DNA of 64,000 nucleotides from an uncultured Myxococcales bacterium (lineage in GTDB: Bacteria > Myxococcota_A > UBA9042 > DTJE01). The stretch's first letter is position 1. The number at the start of each line of letters is the position of its first letter. Location: positions 5,235 to 69,234 of the forward strand of contig CALJUR010000077.1 in NCBI GenBank assembly GCA_937975765.1, written 5' to 3'. The notes under the pieces are model-generated. The model saw nothing but the letters and a program-made list of their open reading frames with translations. It did no database searches and had not been told where the DNA came from. Below, in pieces: positions 37,602-46,789 of this stretch. The translations under genes were made by a program, and so were the position numbers.

Positions 37602-39446
37602 TCACCTCGCCGTCGAGGCGCCGTCGCGCGGCGCCCACTTCGACACGACACCCGCACCGCGGGCCGTCTCCGCAGCACTGTTCGCTCGCGAGAGCGAAAG
37701 GATCCGGCCCCGGAGGAGGGCGACCTCCGCCAGCAGCCGGGTGGCCTCGTCCTGGTTCCCGGCTGCTTCAGCCGCCGCCCGGCGCGACTCCAGGTCCGCG
37801 CGCCGGCGCTCCAGGTCCGCCCGCTCGAGGTCGAGCAGGCAGTCCCGGTAGGCAGCCTCCGGGTCGGGATAGCGTTCCGGTTCCTGCAGGACCCGCACGA
37901 TCGCGCCGCGCACCGGCCCGCCGGACTGTGCCGAAAGCACCAGCGCCTCGGCGGGGTCCTCCCCGGCCGCCACCGCCGCGACCAGGTCCTGCAGCACCTC
38001 GCGGGCCTCCGGGTGCACCAGCAGCCCCGGCCGCGCCGCCTCGTCCTCCAGGAAGCGCTGCACCAGCACCGGGTGCAGCAGCAGCAGTTCCAGCAGCGTC
38101 CGTTCCGGTGCCGGGCAGGGCGGCCGGGTGTCCGCCGGGGCCTCGGCGCCCGAGGGGTCCCGCAGCAGCCGGGCCAGTTCCCGCACGTCCACGCCCAGCA
38201 CGCGCGCCATCTCCTCGCGGTACCGGCCGACGCGGAAGGCGTCCCGTTCGTGCCGGAACGCTTCGCGGGCGTCCTCCACCACCTTCCGCAGGCCGTGGGG
38301 GGTGCGTCCGTGGACCTCGATCAGGGCTTCGAGGAGATAGGTAACCATCGGCCGGGCGCGGTCAAGGCACGCCTGCACGGCCGCCTGTCCCCCCGTCCGC
38401 GCCAGGGTGTCCGGGTCCTGCCCGGCCGCCACCTCGACGACGACGCCCTCGATGCCCTCCTCGATCAGCAGGCCGACCGCGCGCCGCGACGCCTTGCGGC
38501 CCGCCTCGTCGCCGTCGAACATCACGACGACCGTCTCGGCGAACCGGCGCAGCATCCGCAACTGGGCGTTCGTCAGCGCGGTACCCAGCGGGGCGACGAC
38601 GTTCTCGACGCCGGCCGAGGCCAGCGCCAGCACGTCGAAGTTGCCCTCGACCAGGATCGCCTGCCTGTGCTTGCGGATCGCGGCCCGCGCCACGTGCAGC
38701 CCGAAGACCGCGTCCCCCTTGACGTACAGCGGGGATTCCGGGCTGTTGACGTACTTCGGGCCGTCGTCGTTCGGCGGGATCAGCCGCGCCGAGAACGCGA
38801 TGGCCGCGCCGTCCAGGTTCAGGACGGGGCAGACCAGCCGGCCGCGGAAGCGCTCGTAATACCCCGAGCCGACCTGGGAGCGCGCGATGACGCCGGCGTC
38901 ATCGGCGTGGCGCATCGGGACCTTGCGACGTTCCAGGAACGCCAGCAACTCCCCCGGGTTGCCGCCGTAGCCCAGGCCGTAGCGGTCGGCCACCGCGGCC
39001 GGGATGCCGCGCGATTCCAGGTAGGCCCGCGCCGCGCGGCCCTGCGGTTCGGACAGCGCCGACCGGAAGAACTCCTGGGCGGCCTGCACCGCGTGCGACA
39101 GGTCCTGCCGGACGCGGGCGGCGGCGTCCTCGGCTGGGTCGCGCAGGGCGTGGTCCGGCAGCGTGACCCCCGCCTTCTCGGCCAGCCGGCGCAGGGCCTC
39201 CTGGCCGGTCAACCCGGCGGCCTGCTTCAGGAAGGTGATGGCGTTGCCCCCGGTCTGGCAGCCGAAGCAGTAGAACAGTTTCTTGTCCTCGTTGACGTTG
39301 AACGAGGGCGTCTTCTCGGAATGGAACGGGCACAGGCCCTTCCACGTGTTCCGCCCCGTCTTCTTCAGCGGGACGAACTCCTGGACCACCTCGACCAGGC
39401 TGACGCGCGCAAGGACTTCCTGGACGATCGGATCCGAGTTTCCCAA
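37602..39446 (-). CDS. dnaG: DNA primase DnaG
   Basis: 614 residues. Zinc-binding domain with the CHCC ligands (LCPFHSEKTPSF and LFYCFGCQTGGNA), then the RNA-polymerase core with YGLGYGGNPGELLAFL, and the TOPRIM motifs ILVEGNFDVLALASAG and VVMFDGDEAGRKASRR. The C-terminal helical region is the helicase-binding part. It makes the RNA primers for replication. The open frame reaches 39515, but I place the start at TTG 39446: homology begins a few residues later, GGTGGAG lies upstream, and the -10 box at 39479 would be inside the longer version. Confidence 0.95.
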   Translation of the reverse strand: MGNSDPIVQEVLARVSLVEVVQEFVPLKKTGRNTWKGLCPFHSEKTPSFNVNEDKKLFYCFGCQTGGNAITFLKQAAGLTGQEALRRLAEKAGVTLPDHALRDPAEDAAARVRQDLSHAVQAAQEFFRSALSEPQGRAARAYLESRGIPAAVADRYGLGYGGNPGELLAFLERRKVPMRHADDAGVIARSQVGSGYYERFRGRLVCPVLNLDGAAIAFSARLIPPNDDGPKYVNSPESPLYVKGDAVFGLHVARAAIRKHRQAILVEGNFDVLALASAGVENVVAPLGTALTNAQLRMLRRFAETVVVMFDGDEAGRKASRRAVGLLIEEGIEGVVVEVAAGQDPDTLARTGGQAAVQACLDRARPMVTYLLEALIEVHGRTPHGLRKVVEDAREAFRHERDAFRVGRYREEMARVLGVDVRELARLLRDPSGAEAPADTRPPCPAPERTLLELLLLHPVLVQRFLEDEAARPGLLVHPEAREVLQDLVAAVAAGEDPAEALVLSAQSGGPVRGAIVRVLQEPERYPDPEAAYRDCLLDLERADLERRRADLESRRAAAEAAGNQDEATRLLAEVALLRGRILSLSRANSAAETARGAGVVSKWAPRDGASTAR

Positions 39447-39478
39447 GTCCTGGTCTCCACCGAGACGAAGGGCGTCGC

Positions 39479-39484
39479 AGTATA
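39479..39484 (-). promoter_or_regulatory. -10 element of the dnaG-rpoD operon
   Basis: TATACT on the minus strand (part of CCTATATACTGCG), five of six consensus bases, 32 bases before the TTG start. No good -35 box at 17 bases; an 11-base palindrome GGGAAGTTCCC (39503-39513) lies there instead and could bind a regulator. Confidence 0.4.
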
Positions 39485-39557
39485 TAGGAACGCGCCCGGG
39501 AAGGGAAGTTCCCAATAATCCGAAAGATCCGGCTTCCGCGACCGGGACCGCCCGGCC

Positions 39558-40391
39558 CTAAGGGAGGGTGATCTGCGCCGCGCAGGCGTCGTACTGCGCC
39601 TTGCAGTCCCCGATCGAGGCGCTCGCGACGCACGCGTTCCAGTACGGGCCGTCCAGTTCGGGACACGCGACGGTCATGCAGGCCCCCAGGTCGTCGAACA
39701 GCACCTGGGCGGCGACCGCGATGTCGGCCATGCAGGTGTTGCCGCACGTCGCGTTCGAGCAGCCCTTCACGCATGCCAGCACGACCACGCAAGGATCCTT
39801 GCCGTCGGGGAACTCGATGCAGGAAGCAGCCACCTCCCGGCAGGCGCCGAGGATGGCCTGGTTCCGGCACGAATCGCAGTCCTGGTGGGCCACGCAATCC
39901 GGGCACTGGGCCTGCAGGCAATCCTCGAAGGCCAGCCGATCGTCCCGCGCCGGCTGCGACGAGGCCTGCACGCACGCCTGGCGGCAGGGGTCGTCCGGGC
40001 AGGCGTCGATGCAGTCGCTGAGCGACCTGCAGTCCGGGTACAGCACCACGGCGTCATCCTCGACGATCTCGCCGGGGATCGTGTCCGGCGGCTGGATCGC
40101 CTCGGCGGGCACGTCCATGGGGCCGGGGATTTCGCCGGTTTCGACGTCCAGCGGGGCGTCCTGCACGGTCTCCGGGCCCGGGTCCTGCACCCCTTCCGGC
40201 GGGACCTCCGCGAAGGTCTCGGCGACGGCATCCTCCACGGCATCGGCGACCGTCCCGTCCTCGACCTCGGCCGCGGTCTCTCCGATCGCGTCCGGCGCCG
40301 TTTCCGTCCCCGCGTCCTTCGCGGCATCCGCCCCGCCGCAGCCCAGCACCCAGCCCGCCGCCAGCGTCAGCCCGATCCCGATCCCGCGCAT
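39558..40391 (-). CDS. Cysteine-rich lipoprotein with acidic linker
   Basis: 277 residues. Lipobox GWVLGC at residue 18, then an acidic Glu/Asp/Ala/Pro-rich linker of roughly 100 residues, and a C-terminal helical domain with about 20 cysteines in regularly spaced C-x3-C and C-x6-12-C pairs (DCRSLSDCIDACPDDPCRQA, FEDCLQAQCPDCVAHQDCDS, CVKGCSNATCGNTCMAD). The spacing suggests a repeated disulfide-linked helical hairpin. GGAGG 9 bases before the ATG. It is exported to the periplasm or surface; function unknown. Similar linker-plus-cysteine designs occur at 29668 and 30135. Confidence 0.75.
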   Translation of the reverse strand: MRGIGIGLTLAAGWVLGCGGADAAKDAGTETAPDAIGETAAEVEDGTVADAVEDAVAETFAEVPPEGVQDPGPETVQDAPLDVETGEIPGPMDVPAEAIQPPDTIPGEIVEDDAVVLYPDCRSLSDCIDACPDDPCRQACVQASSQPARDDRLAFEDCLQAQCPDCVAHQDCDSCRNQAILGACREVAASCIEFPDGKDPCVVVLACVKGCSNATCGNTCMADIAVAAQVLFDDLGACMTVACPELDGPYWNACVASASIGDCKAQYDACAAQITLP

Positions 40392-40452
40392 CGTCGAACC
40401 TCCGGGTGATGGCCTGGGTCGTCCCCGATCGTGGGCAGGGCCGTCCCGCCGG

Positions 40453-41700
40453 TCAAGAAAACGACCGCCGGCGCAGGAAGTCCAGGGCCGCCTCGGCATC
40501 GGCCACCTGGCCGCGCAACTGCGCGTCCTCCAGGTCCCGCAGGGCCGCCGCCACCCGAGGCCCGGCCGGGATGCCCGCCGCGATCGCGTCGTCGCCGGTG
40601 GCCAGCCGCGGCGGGTGCAGGTCCTCCGGCGCGTACCCCGCCAGTTGCTGCCGGGCCGCCCGCACCGGGGCGTCGTCCAGGCCCTCGGCCCGTCGCCAGG
40701 CATGCAGCACCGCGATCCCGGCCGCGGCCCGGTCCTCGCGCAGGATCCGTTTCGCCACCGCCGCGTCGTCCACCGGGAAGGCCGCCACCGCCCGCCCCAG
40801 CCGCACCGTTTCCGCGGCGTCCCGGATCGCCCGGTTGGACAGCCGCAGCCGGCGCAGCGTCGCGGCCGCCCCTTCCGGGCCCAGCGGCCACAGCGCCGTC
40901 GCCCACATCGCGGGGGCGTCCGGGGTCCGGCCGGCGTCGCCCGGGACCCCCGTCGCCGCGTCCAGCGCCGCCACGGTCGTCTCCACCGGCGCCCGGCCCG
41001 ACGCTTCCGGCAGCACCACCGGCAGCAGCCCGGTCTCCACCAGCAGCCTCCAGCCCAGGCCCGGCCGCGGGGACTGCAGGGTCTTGCGCAGTTCCTCGGC
41101 GATCCGTTCCACGCTGACCACGGCCACGTCCGCGGCCGCGCGCCGCACCGCGTCGGCCGTCGCCGCCTCGATCGCGAACCCGGTCCGCGCCGCGAACCGC
41201 ACCGCCCGCAGCGGGCGCAGCCGGTCCTCGGCGAACCGCGCATCCGCGTCCCCGATGGCCCGGATCACCCCGGCCCGCAGGTCCGCCACGCCGCCCACCC
41301 AGTCCACCACCTCGCCGGTGGCCGGGTCCAGCGCCAGCCCGTTGATCGTGAAGTCGCGCCGTTGCACGTCCTCGCGCAGGTCCGTGAACCGCACCCCGTC
41401 GGGCCGCCGACCGTCCGTGTACCCGAGGTCGGCCCGCAGCGTGGCCACCTCGTACTCGAACCCCTTCAGCCGCACCCGCACCACGCCGAACTGCACGCCC
41501 ACCGGGATCGTGCGGTGGAACAGCGCCTGCACCGCTTCCGGCCGCGCCGACGTCGCCACGTCCCAGTCCGGCGGCACCGCGCCCAGCAGCAGGTCGCGCA
41601 CCGCCCCGCCCACGACCCAGGCCTCGTGGCCCGCACCGCGCAGGATCTCCACGACCCGGCGGGCGCCCAGGAATCCCGGGTCCCCCTCGGGCAGCGTCAC
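40453..41700 (-). CDS. cca: CCA-adding tRNA nucleotidyltransferase family protein
   Basis: About 415 residues of the class II CCA/poly(A) polymerase family. Nucleotidyl-transfer motifs: VVGGAVRDLLLG, the DxD in PPDWDVATSA, then QRRDFTINGLALDP, and RLRPLRAVRFAARTGFAIE. A C-terminal helical region completes the fold; no HD domain is seen. The enzyme adds or repairs the 3' CCA of tRNAs, needed here because two of the three tRNA genes in this window do not encode CCA. The start is uncertain: GTG at 41700 is used, but CTG at 41727 has GGGGGAGG just upstream and overlaps the stop of the lipid kinase gene. Confidence 0.85.
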   Translation of the reverse strand: MTLPEGDPGFLGARRVVEILRGAGHEAWVVGGAVRDLLLGAVPPDWDVATSARPEAVQALFHRTIPVGVQFGVVRVRLKGFEYEVATLRADLGYTDGRRPDGVRFTDLREDVQRRDFTINGLALDPATGEVVDWVGGVADLRAGVIRAIGDADARFAEDRLRPLRAVRFAARTGFAIEAATADAVRRAAADVAVVSVERIAEELRKTLQSPRPGLGWRLLVETGLLPVVLPEASGRAPVETTVAALDAATGVPGDAGRTPDAPAMWATALWPLGPEGAAATLRRLRLSNRAIRDAAETVRLGRAVAAFPVDDAAVAKRILREDRAAAGIAVLHAWRRAEGLDDAPVRAARQQLAGYAPEDLHPPRLATGDDAIAAGIPAGPRVAAALRDLEDAQLRGQVADAEAALDFLRRRSFS

Positions 41701-41723
41701 GGAAGGGATGTCGGCAGGCCGGG

Positions 41724-42740
41724 TCAGAGGTCCTCCCCCACGACGACGTCGAACGAGTACCGGCTGAGCGTGATGTCGATTCGCCCCTTCGACGGGTACA
41801 GTTCGCCGTCCAGCGTGAAATCCCCCGAGGTCACCAGGCTGCGCGCCTCGGGGATCGACAGGACCAGCGGGTGCGGCAGGTCGAACATCAGGGCGGGCAG
41901 CATCCGCACCATCTCGCCGGAGGTGCGGTTGCGCAGCGCGCGCACCGCGAATCCCTTCGTCCCGGCCGGCACGGCGATCGCCCACACGACGCCGCGCACC
42001 AGCTTCAGGTCGATCGTCGAGGCCGCGATGGCGGTGACGTTCTCGTAGCGCCGGCCGTCCAGCCAGGCGATCGGGTCGTCGGGCCGCAGCCGCCACCGGT
42101 TCTGGTGGTAGAACCTCGTGTGCAGCAGGGTCCCGGCCGCGCCCTGGGACAGCAGCGACGCCAGCCCGAGGTAGCCGGAACCCAGGTCGTCGCACAGGCC
42201 CAGCACGTTCATGACGACCTGGGACCCGAAGACCATGCCCAGCATCGGGTCGTGCCCGTCGCGCGCCAGTTCGAGCAGGCCGACGGGCCGGGTGGGCAGC
42301 GCGGAGGGCGGCACGTCGAACCAGCGCTTCCGGAATCGCCGGGCGGTGGTCACCGGGTCGTCCTTGGTGCCGAAGGCGCGGGAGGCCATGTTGTAGGTGC
42401 CGCCGTTCAGCAGCAGCAGCCGCGGCAGCCGGGCGCGGCCGGCGTCGACGTCCTTCCCCAGCAGCCGCACCAGCGCGTTGACGGTGCCGTGGATGGTGCC
42501 GTCCCCGCCGTTGATGGCCAGCACGTTGACCTGCCGGTCCACCACCAGGAACCGCACCGCGTCGTCGATCTCGGCCTTGGTGGCCGTGCGCACCGCGTCC
42601 AGTTCCGACGCCAGTTCCGCCCCCAGCGCGTGGTGGATGAACGGAAACCGGTAGTTGTGCAGCGCGACCGGGTTGGTCAGCACGCCCAGCCGGATCCGGT
42701 CGGGTTCGGGCGGCGTCCTTTGGGAAGCCTTCGGGCTCAT
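41724..42740 (-). CDS. Diacylglycerol/lipid kinase family protein (YegS-like)
   Basis: 338 residues. The kinase catalytic motif INGGDGTIHGTVNALVRLL (GGDGT) and LLNGGTYNMASRAFGTKDD match the DAGK/sphingosine kinase superfamily, and TLDGELYPSKGRIDITLS is the C-terminal strand that closes the nucleotide site. It should phosphorylate a lipid such as diacylglycerol or a long-chain base at the inner membrane. No membrane helix. It precedes cca in the same direction with an overlap or very short gap, so the two are co-transcribed, perhaps by chance of order rather than function. Confidence 0.85.
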   Translation of the reverse strand: MSPKASQRTPPEPDRIRLGVLTNPVALHNYRFPFIHHALGAELASELDAVRTATKAEIDDAVRFLVVDRQVNVLAINGGDGTIHGTVNALVRLLGKDVDAGRARLPRLLLLNGGTYNMASRAFGTKDDPVTTARRFRKRWFDVPPSALPTRPVGLLELARDGHDPMLGMVFGSQVVMNVLGLCDDLGSGYLGLASLLSQGAAGTLLHTRFYHQNRWRLRPDDPIAWLDGRRYENVTAIAASTIDLKLVRGVVWAIAVPAGTKGFAVRALRNRTSGEMVRMLPALMFDLPHPLVLSIPEARSLVTSGDFTLDGELYPSKGRIDITLSRYSFDVVVGEDL

Positions 42741-42762
42741 GGCGATCCGGGGAGAGGGGTCG

Positions 42763-44781
42763 TCAGCGGACGCCCCAGAAGGTGGACTGCGGCTTGTACG
42801 CCCAGCCGCCCAGCGTCATCGTGGTGTCCCAGACGCAGCGGGCCGTCTCGGGCGACTTCTTGCCCAGCGCGTCGAACTTCATGTTGCTGTCCGTGTCGTA
42901 GATCGCGCAGGGCTGGTCCGCCGGCGTGCCGATGGTGAAGTTGCCGGTGTCCGCGTCCAGGCCCACCAGGAAGTTCCGGATGTATTCCGAGCCCGTGGTG
43001 ACCAGCGCGTCGCAGGCACCCTCGATCAGGCTGGTCCCCAGCGTTCCGCCGGTCTGGCCGGACAGGTTCTGGGCGAACGCCTCGCAGCAGGGCGTGTTCA
43101 TCGGGTCCAGGCACTCGCGGCCGGCCAGCAGCGACCCGATCATCTCCTCGAAGGTGTCCACCCGGGGCAGGCCGTCCTCGCCGTTGCCGAACACCTGCGG
43201 CAGCAGGATCTGTTCCAGCGCGAAGTCCAGCAGCGCGCCGTACCGGATGTTCACCGGGTGCGGCGCGATGGCCAGTTTCTTGTTCTTTTCCACCAGTTGG
43301 GCCTCGATGTCGGCGGTGATGACGTCGGTGCCGGTGACCGACGACAGGTTGAACTCCATCTTGCCGCACTCCTCGTCCTGCAGGTCGCAGCCCTTGCCCA
43401 GCGTCCAGTGCAGGACGACGGTGTTCCACTTCTCGCGGCAGCCGCCCAGCGGGATCAGGCCGTTCGCGTCGGGCTCCTTGGTGCAGATCATCTGGGACTT
43501 CAGGATGAACTGCTGCAGCATGCCGCCGATGTCCTTGGCCGAGAAGTAGATGGTTTCGCACAGTTCCGGGTCGTCCTCGTACGGGCAGTTGCTGACCAGC
43601 AGGCCGACCAGCAGGGTGTCGATGATGGTCCGGGCGATGTCGCCGATCGCGGTCAGGTGGTCGATCTTCGGGTCCGACGGGTCCACGAAGATGCTGTCGC
43701 ACAGGTCCTGCAGGCCGGAGCCGCTGGTCCAGATCTTCGGGTCGCACAGCAGCTTCATCACGGTCGCCGTCGGGCTGGCGAAGAAGTCGATGATGTAGTC
43801 GACGACCGTCGCGACGTTCGGCGGCAGCCCCGACACCAGGTCGAAGTACGACGTGATGTTGTAGGTGCCGACGATCCTCGGCGGGATGTCGTTCAGCGGG
43901 CATTCGACGTACTGGTAGTTGTGCAGTTCGACCGGCACGTCGTCGACGCAGCCGTACGCCAGGGTGGTGGTCGAACCCTGTTCCGTGCCCAGGCACAGCA
44001 CGGTGTAGACCTGGGACGTCTCCTGGCCCTCCGCCAGGCCCGGCAGGGTCTTGAACTGGGCGGTCGTCAGGATGCTGATCGGGCCCACGGATTTCGACGC
44101 CGTCGGCATCTTGTCCTGGATCAGGGCGGTGCTGAGCGCGGCGCAGTCGGGCTTGCCCGGGCTGTCGTTCCGGAAGACCAGCACCTTGCCCATGCTCAAC
44201 TGGGGGTACTCGCCGACGTAGTCCTCGAAGCCCACCACCAGCGGGATCGGGTCCTTGATCGACACGTTGATGTTGAAGACCAGGCACTGGTCCGGATCGG
44301 ACTCGAGGCAGGCCTCGACCTGGCACTGGCCGACCTGCTTGTCCTGCGGGCTGCTGATGTTGACGTAGGCGATCCCGTCCTCGCCGGTGCTGGCGCTGGC
44401 CGAGTCCAGGTAGCAGATGCCCTTGTCGTCCTTGACGAGGGTGAACGTCACGCCCTGGTCCTGCGACGGGGTGCCGCAGGTCGTGACCTTGACCTTCAGG
44501 TCGCGGGCCGTGTTGAAACCCAGCAGGACGTGGAACCCGTTGGCCTCGTCGTCCATCGGCTCGACGTAGTTCATGGCGGGGGGGCAGTCGGTGTCCGCGT
44601 TGTCCGGCTGGCTGGTCTCGGGGCGGTCCTCGGGGTTCGCGTCCCCGGTCGCGTCCTGGTCGTGGTCGGTCTGGCCGTAGTCCGGAACGATGGTGTCCGG
44701 CTTGCCGGGCTCCCCGCCGCCGCCGCAGGCCACCAGCGATGCGACCGAAAGGGTCGCGACCAGCACCAGAGAGCGCTTCAT
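42763..44781 (-). CDS. Large lipoprotein of unknown function
   Basis: 672 residues. Lipobox SLVAC (Cys19) followed by a run of Gly and an acidic linker (DHDQDATGDANPEDRPETSQ). After this an Ig-like domain (NTARDLKVKVTTCGTPSQDQ, TGEDGIAYVNISSPQDKQVG) precedes a long helical body with ten or more cysteines (FDLVSGLPPNVATVVDYIID, IDTLLVGLLVSNC) and a beta C-terminus. The ATG at 44781 has GAGG 9 bases upstream; an ATG at 44790 has none. Function and family unknown; export to the outer membrane is likely. It lies divergent from panD. Confidence 0.75.
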   Translation of the reverse strand: MKRSLVLVATLSVASLVACGGGGEPGKPDTIVPDYGQTDHDQDATGDANPEDRPETSQPDNADTDCPPAMNYVEPMDDEANGFHVLLGFNTARDLKVKVTTCGTPSQDQGVTFTLVKDDKGICYLDSASASTGEDGIAYVNISSPQDKQVGQCQVEACLESDPDQCLVFNINVSIKDPIPLVVGFEDYVGEYPQLSMGKVLVFRNDSPGKPDCAALSTALIQDKMPTASKSVGPISILTTAQFKTLPGLAEGQETSQVYTVLCLGTEQGSTTTLAYGCVDDVPVELHNYQYVECPLNDIPPRIVGTYNITSYFDLVSGLPPNVATVVDYIIDFFASPTATVMKLLCDPKIWTSGSGLQDLCDSIFVDPSDPKIDHLTAIGDIARTIIDTLLVGLLVSNCPYEDDPELCETIYFSAKDIGGMLQQFILKSQMICTKEPDANGLIPLGGCREKWNTVVLHWTLGKGCDLQDEECGKMEFNLSSVTGTDVITADIEAQLVEKNKKLAIAPHPVNIRYGALLDFALEQILLPQVFGNGEDGLPRVDTFEEMIGSLLAGRECLDPMNTPCCEAFAQNLSGQTGGTLGTSLIEGACDALVTTGSEYIRNFLVGLDADTGNFTIGTPADQPCAIYDTDSNMKFDALGKKSPETARCVWDTTMTLGGWAYKPQSTFWGVR

Positions 44782-44946
44782 CGCCGTCATCCTCGGTTGG
44801 AGCCCGTTCCGCCGGGACACACGAAACCGACGGTAGTGTACCGGAATCGCCTGCCGGATCGCAACCGACGGACGCGGCCCCGCGCCTTTCCAAACAGGAA
44901 GGAATATGCTAGGAATGTCCGGCTGGTTGATGCCCCGGAGGGGTGG

Positions 44947-45354
44947 ATGGGCGTTCGGAAGTTCCTGATCGGCAAGGTTCATCGGGCCACGGTCACCGAG
45001 GCCGACCTGGACTACATGGGGTCCATCACCCTCGACCCGCTCCTGATCGAGGCGGCCGGCTTCAAGCCGCTGGAGGAAGTCGACGTCTGGGACGTGACCA
45101 ACGGGGCCCGCTTCTCGACCTACTGCCTGCCCGGCCGGCGCGGCGGGGGGGATGTCCGGATCAACGGGGCGGCGGCGCACCTGGCCCACGCGGGCGACAA
45201 GGTGATCGTGGCGGCCTACGGCTGGTTCGACGAGGCGCACTTCGGCCCGCACACCGCCCCGATCGTGATCCCCGACGAGCGCAACCGCATCGAGCGCGTG
45301 ATGCGCTACGAGGCCGACCTGGCCACCGGCGAGTTCGAGATCGTCAAGGAATGA
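44947..45354 (+). CDS. panD: Aspartate 1-decarboxylase
   Basis: 135 residues, normal length. The self-processing site Gly-Ser lies in LDYMGSITLDPLLIEAAG; cleavage there makes the pyruvoyl group. The Lys-His start (KFLIGKVHRATVTEADLDY), the Tyr/Asn region (VWDVTNGARFSTYCLPGRRG) and the INGAAAHLAHAGDKVIVAAY block are all typical. It makes beta-alanine for pantothenate and coenzyme A. Strong GGAGGGG before the ATG. The rest of the pathway is not in the window. It leads a run of plus-strand genes that extends to 48812. Confidence 0.95.
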   Translation: MGVRKFLIGKVHRATVTEADLDYMGSITLDPLLIEAAGFKPLEEVDVWDVTNGARFSTYCLPGRRGGGDVRINGAAAHLAHAGDKVIVAAYGWFDEAHFGPHTAPIVIPDERNRIERVMRYEADLATGEFEIVKE

Positions 45355-45399
45355 TGCGTCCGGCCGGCATGCGTGCCGCCGTGGCGACGGGAGGTTTCC

Positions 45400-46209
45400 G
45401 TGGGCCTGTTCGGCAATCGCGAGCGTGACGAACTGAAGGGCCGCCTGGACTCGGTCGAGGCGGAACTGGACAAGGTCCGCAAGGAGGCCGACCGGGAGCG
45501 CGGCCGGGCGGAGGACGCCCGCAAGGCGCTGAAGGCGTCGCAGGACGATCGGGACGCGGCGCGCGCGCGGCTGGCGGAGGCGGAGGCGGCGCGGGACCGG
45601 GCGGTCGATCTGAAGGCGAAGGCCGACCAGGCCATGAAATGGCTGGAGGAACGATACAACCAGGCCGTCGCCGTCGCCGCGGAGGCCGGGAAGGGCCGCG
45701 AGGACGACGCCGCGAAGGTGGCGGAGGCCACGGGCGACTGCACCCGGGCGCGGTCGGACGCCGAGCGGTTGCGGGCCGAGGTGGACCGGCTGAAACTGGA
45801 CCTTGAGGCGGCGCGCCGGAGGCCCGCGGCGGCTCCGCAGGCGGCGCCGGTGGCGGCCCCCGTGTCCGAGGACGCGGCGCGCCTGAAGGCCGAGGTGGAC
45901 GACCTGCGACGGCGACTGGCCGAGGCCGATGAGAGGCTGCGGGTCGCTCTGCGCAAGGCGGAACACAACCGCCGGGCATACCTGGTCACCCAGATGCAAC
46001 TGGACCTGGCGGAGGACCGCCTGCACCTGCTGACCACGGGCAAGCCGCGCCCGGTGTTCGAGGCCCCCGAGGCCGGTCCGGTGGAACGGCCGGTGGCCGA
46101 GGATGTCGAGGGATACTCGTACGCGGACGAGGATGCCGCCGAGCCGGCCGCCGACGCCGCGCCCGGGGAGGCGTGTCCCGGCGACGAGGCCCCCAAGGCC
46201 GACGCTTGA
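45400..46209 (+). CDS. Coiled-coil protein
   Basis: 269 residues, almost wholly coiled coil from about 10 to 210: long runs of Glu, Lys, Arg and Ala with heptad spacing (ELKGRLDSVEAELDKVRKEA, LRAEVDRLKLDLEAARRR, VDDLRRRLAEADERLRVALR). An Ala/Pro linker interrupts it near 160-175. The tail is acidic and disordered. No signal peptide or membrane helix. GTG at 45400 with GGGAGG 6 bases upstream is chosen over the longer frame from 45373. A scaffold or segregation role is possible, but nothing in the sequence names it. Confidence 0.7.
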   Translation: MGLFGNRERDELKGRLDSVEAELDKVRKEADRERGRAEDARKALKASQDDRDAARARLAEAEAARDRAVDLKAKADQAMKWLEERYNQAVAVAAEAGKGREDDAAKVAEATGDCTRARSDAERLRAEVDRLKLDLEAARRRPAAAPQAAPVAAPVSEDAARLKAEVDDLRRRLAEADERLRVALRKAEHNRRAYLVTQMQLDLAEDRLHLLTTGKPRPVFEAPEAGPVERPVAEDVEGYSYADEDAAEPAADAAPGEACPGDEAPKADA

Positions 46210-46252
46210 CCCGGGGACCCGGACGCCCCTCGCTTCCGGGCCGGAGGTGCCG

Positions 46253-46789
46253 GTGGACCTCCTGCACGACGCACGTGGAGCCTCCTTCTGCATCCGGGAG
46301 GCCCGTCCCGACGACGCCCCTGCCCTGACGGCCATCCTGGCCGAACTGGCCCCGGTCGACGGGTACATCCTGCTGTCCCCCGAGGAGGTCGGCGGCGAGC
46401 CGTCCGCGCACGGCGGCGACGTGGCCAGCGCGAACGCCAGCGGCGGCCGGTGGCTGCTGTTCGTGGCCGAGCAGGACGGTCGGGTCGTGGGGATGGTCGA
46501 CCTGCGAGCCGTCCCGCTGCGCCGATGTGCGCACGTGTGCGAACTGGGCATCGGGCTGCGCGCGGGGTTCCGGGACCGCGGCATCGGCCTGGCGCTGATG
46601 CGGCACGCCGTCCAGGCCGCAATCGCGCAGGGCTTCCGCAAGATCCGCCTGATGGTCATCGAGTCGAACTCCCGCGCCATCGCGATGTACCGGAAGACGG
46701 GCTTCGTCGAGACGGGGCGGTTCGTCGAGGAGGTCCGGCTGGGCCGCGGGTTCGAGGACCTGGTCGTGATGGAGAGGCTGCTGCCGTGA
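46253..46789 (+). CDS. GNAT-family N-acetyltransferase
   Basis: 178 residues. GNAT motifs: FCIREARPDDAPALTAILAE at the N-terminus, LELGIGLRAGFRDRGIGLAL-type acetyl-CoA loop (R-D-R-G-I-G), then MVIESNSRAIAMYRKTGFVE, typical of RimI-like and other general GNAT enzymes. It transfers an acetyl group from acetyl-CoA to an amine; the substrate is not visible. GTG start at 46253 with GGAGG 5 bases upstream. Its stop overlaps the start of the lipoprotein gene by 4 bases (GTGA), showing translational coupling. Confidence 0.85.
   Translation: MDLLHDARGASFCIREARPDDAPALTAILAELAPVDGYILLSPEEVGGEPSAHGGDVASANASGGRWLLFVAEQDGRVVGMVDLRAVPLRRCAHVCELGIGLRAGFRDRGIGLALMRHAVQAAIAQGFRKIRLMVIESNSRAIAMYRKTGFVETGRFVEEVRLGRGFEDLVVMERLLP

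Noticed and set aside
44882..44910. A panD promoter with TATGCT at 44905-44910
   Set aside because: No acceptable -35 box lies at the right distance.
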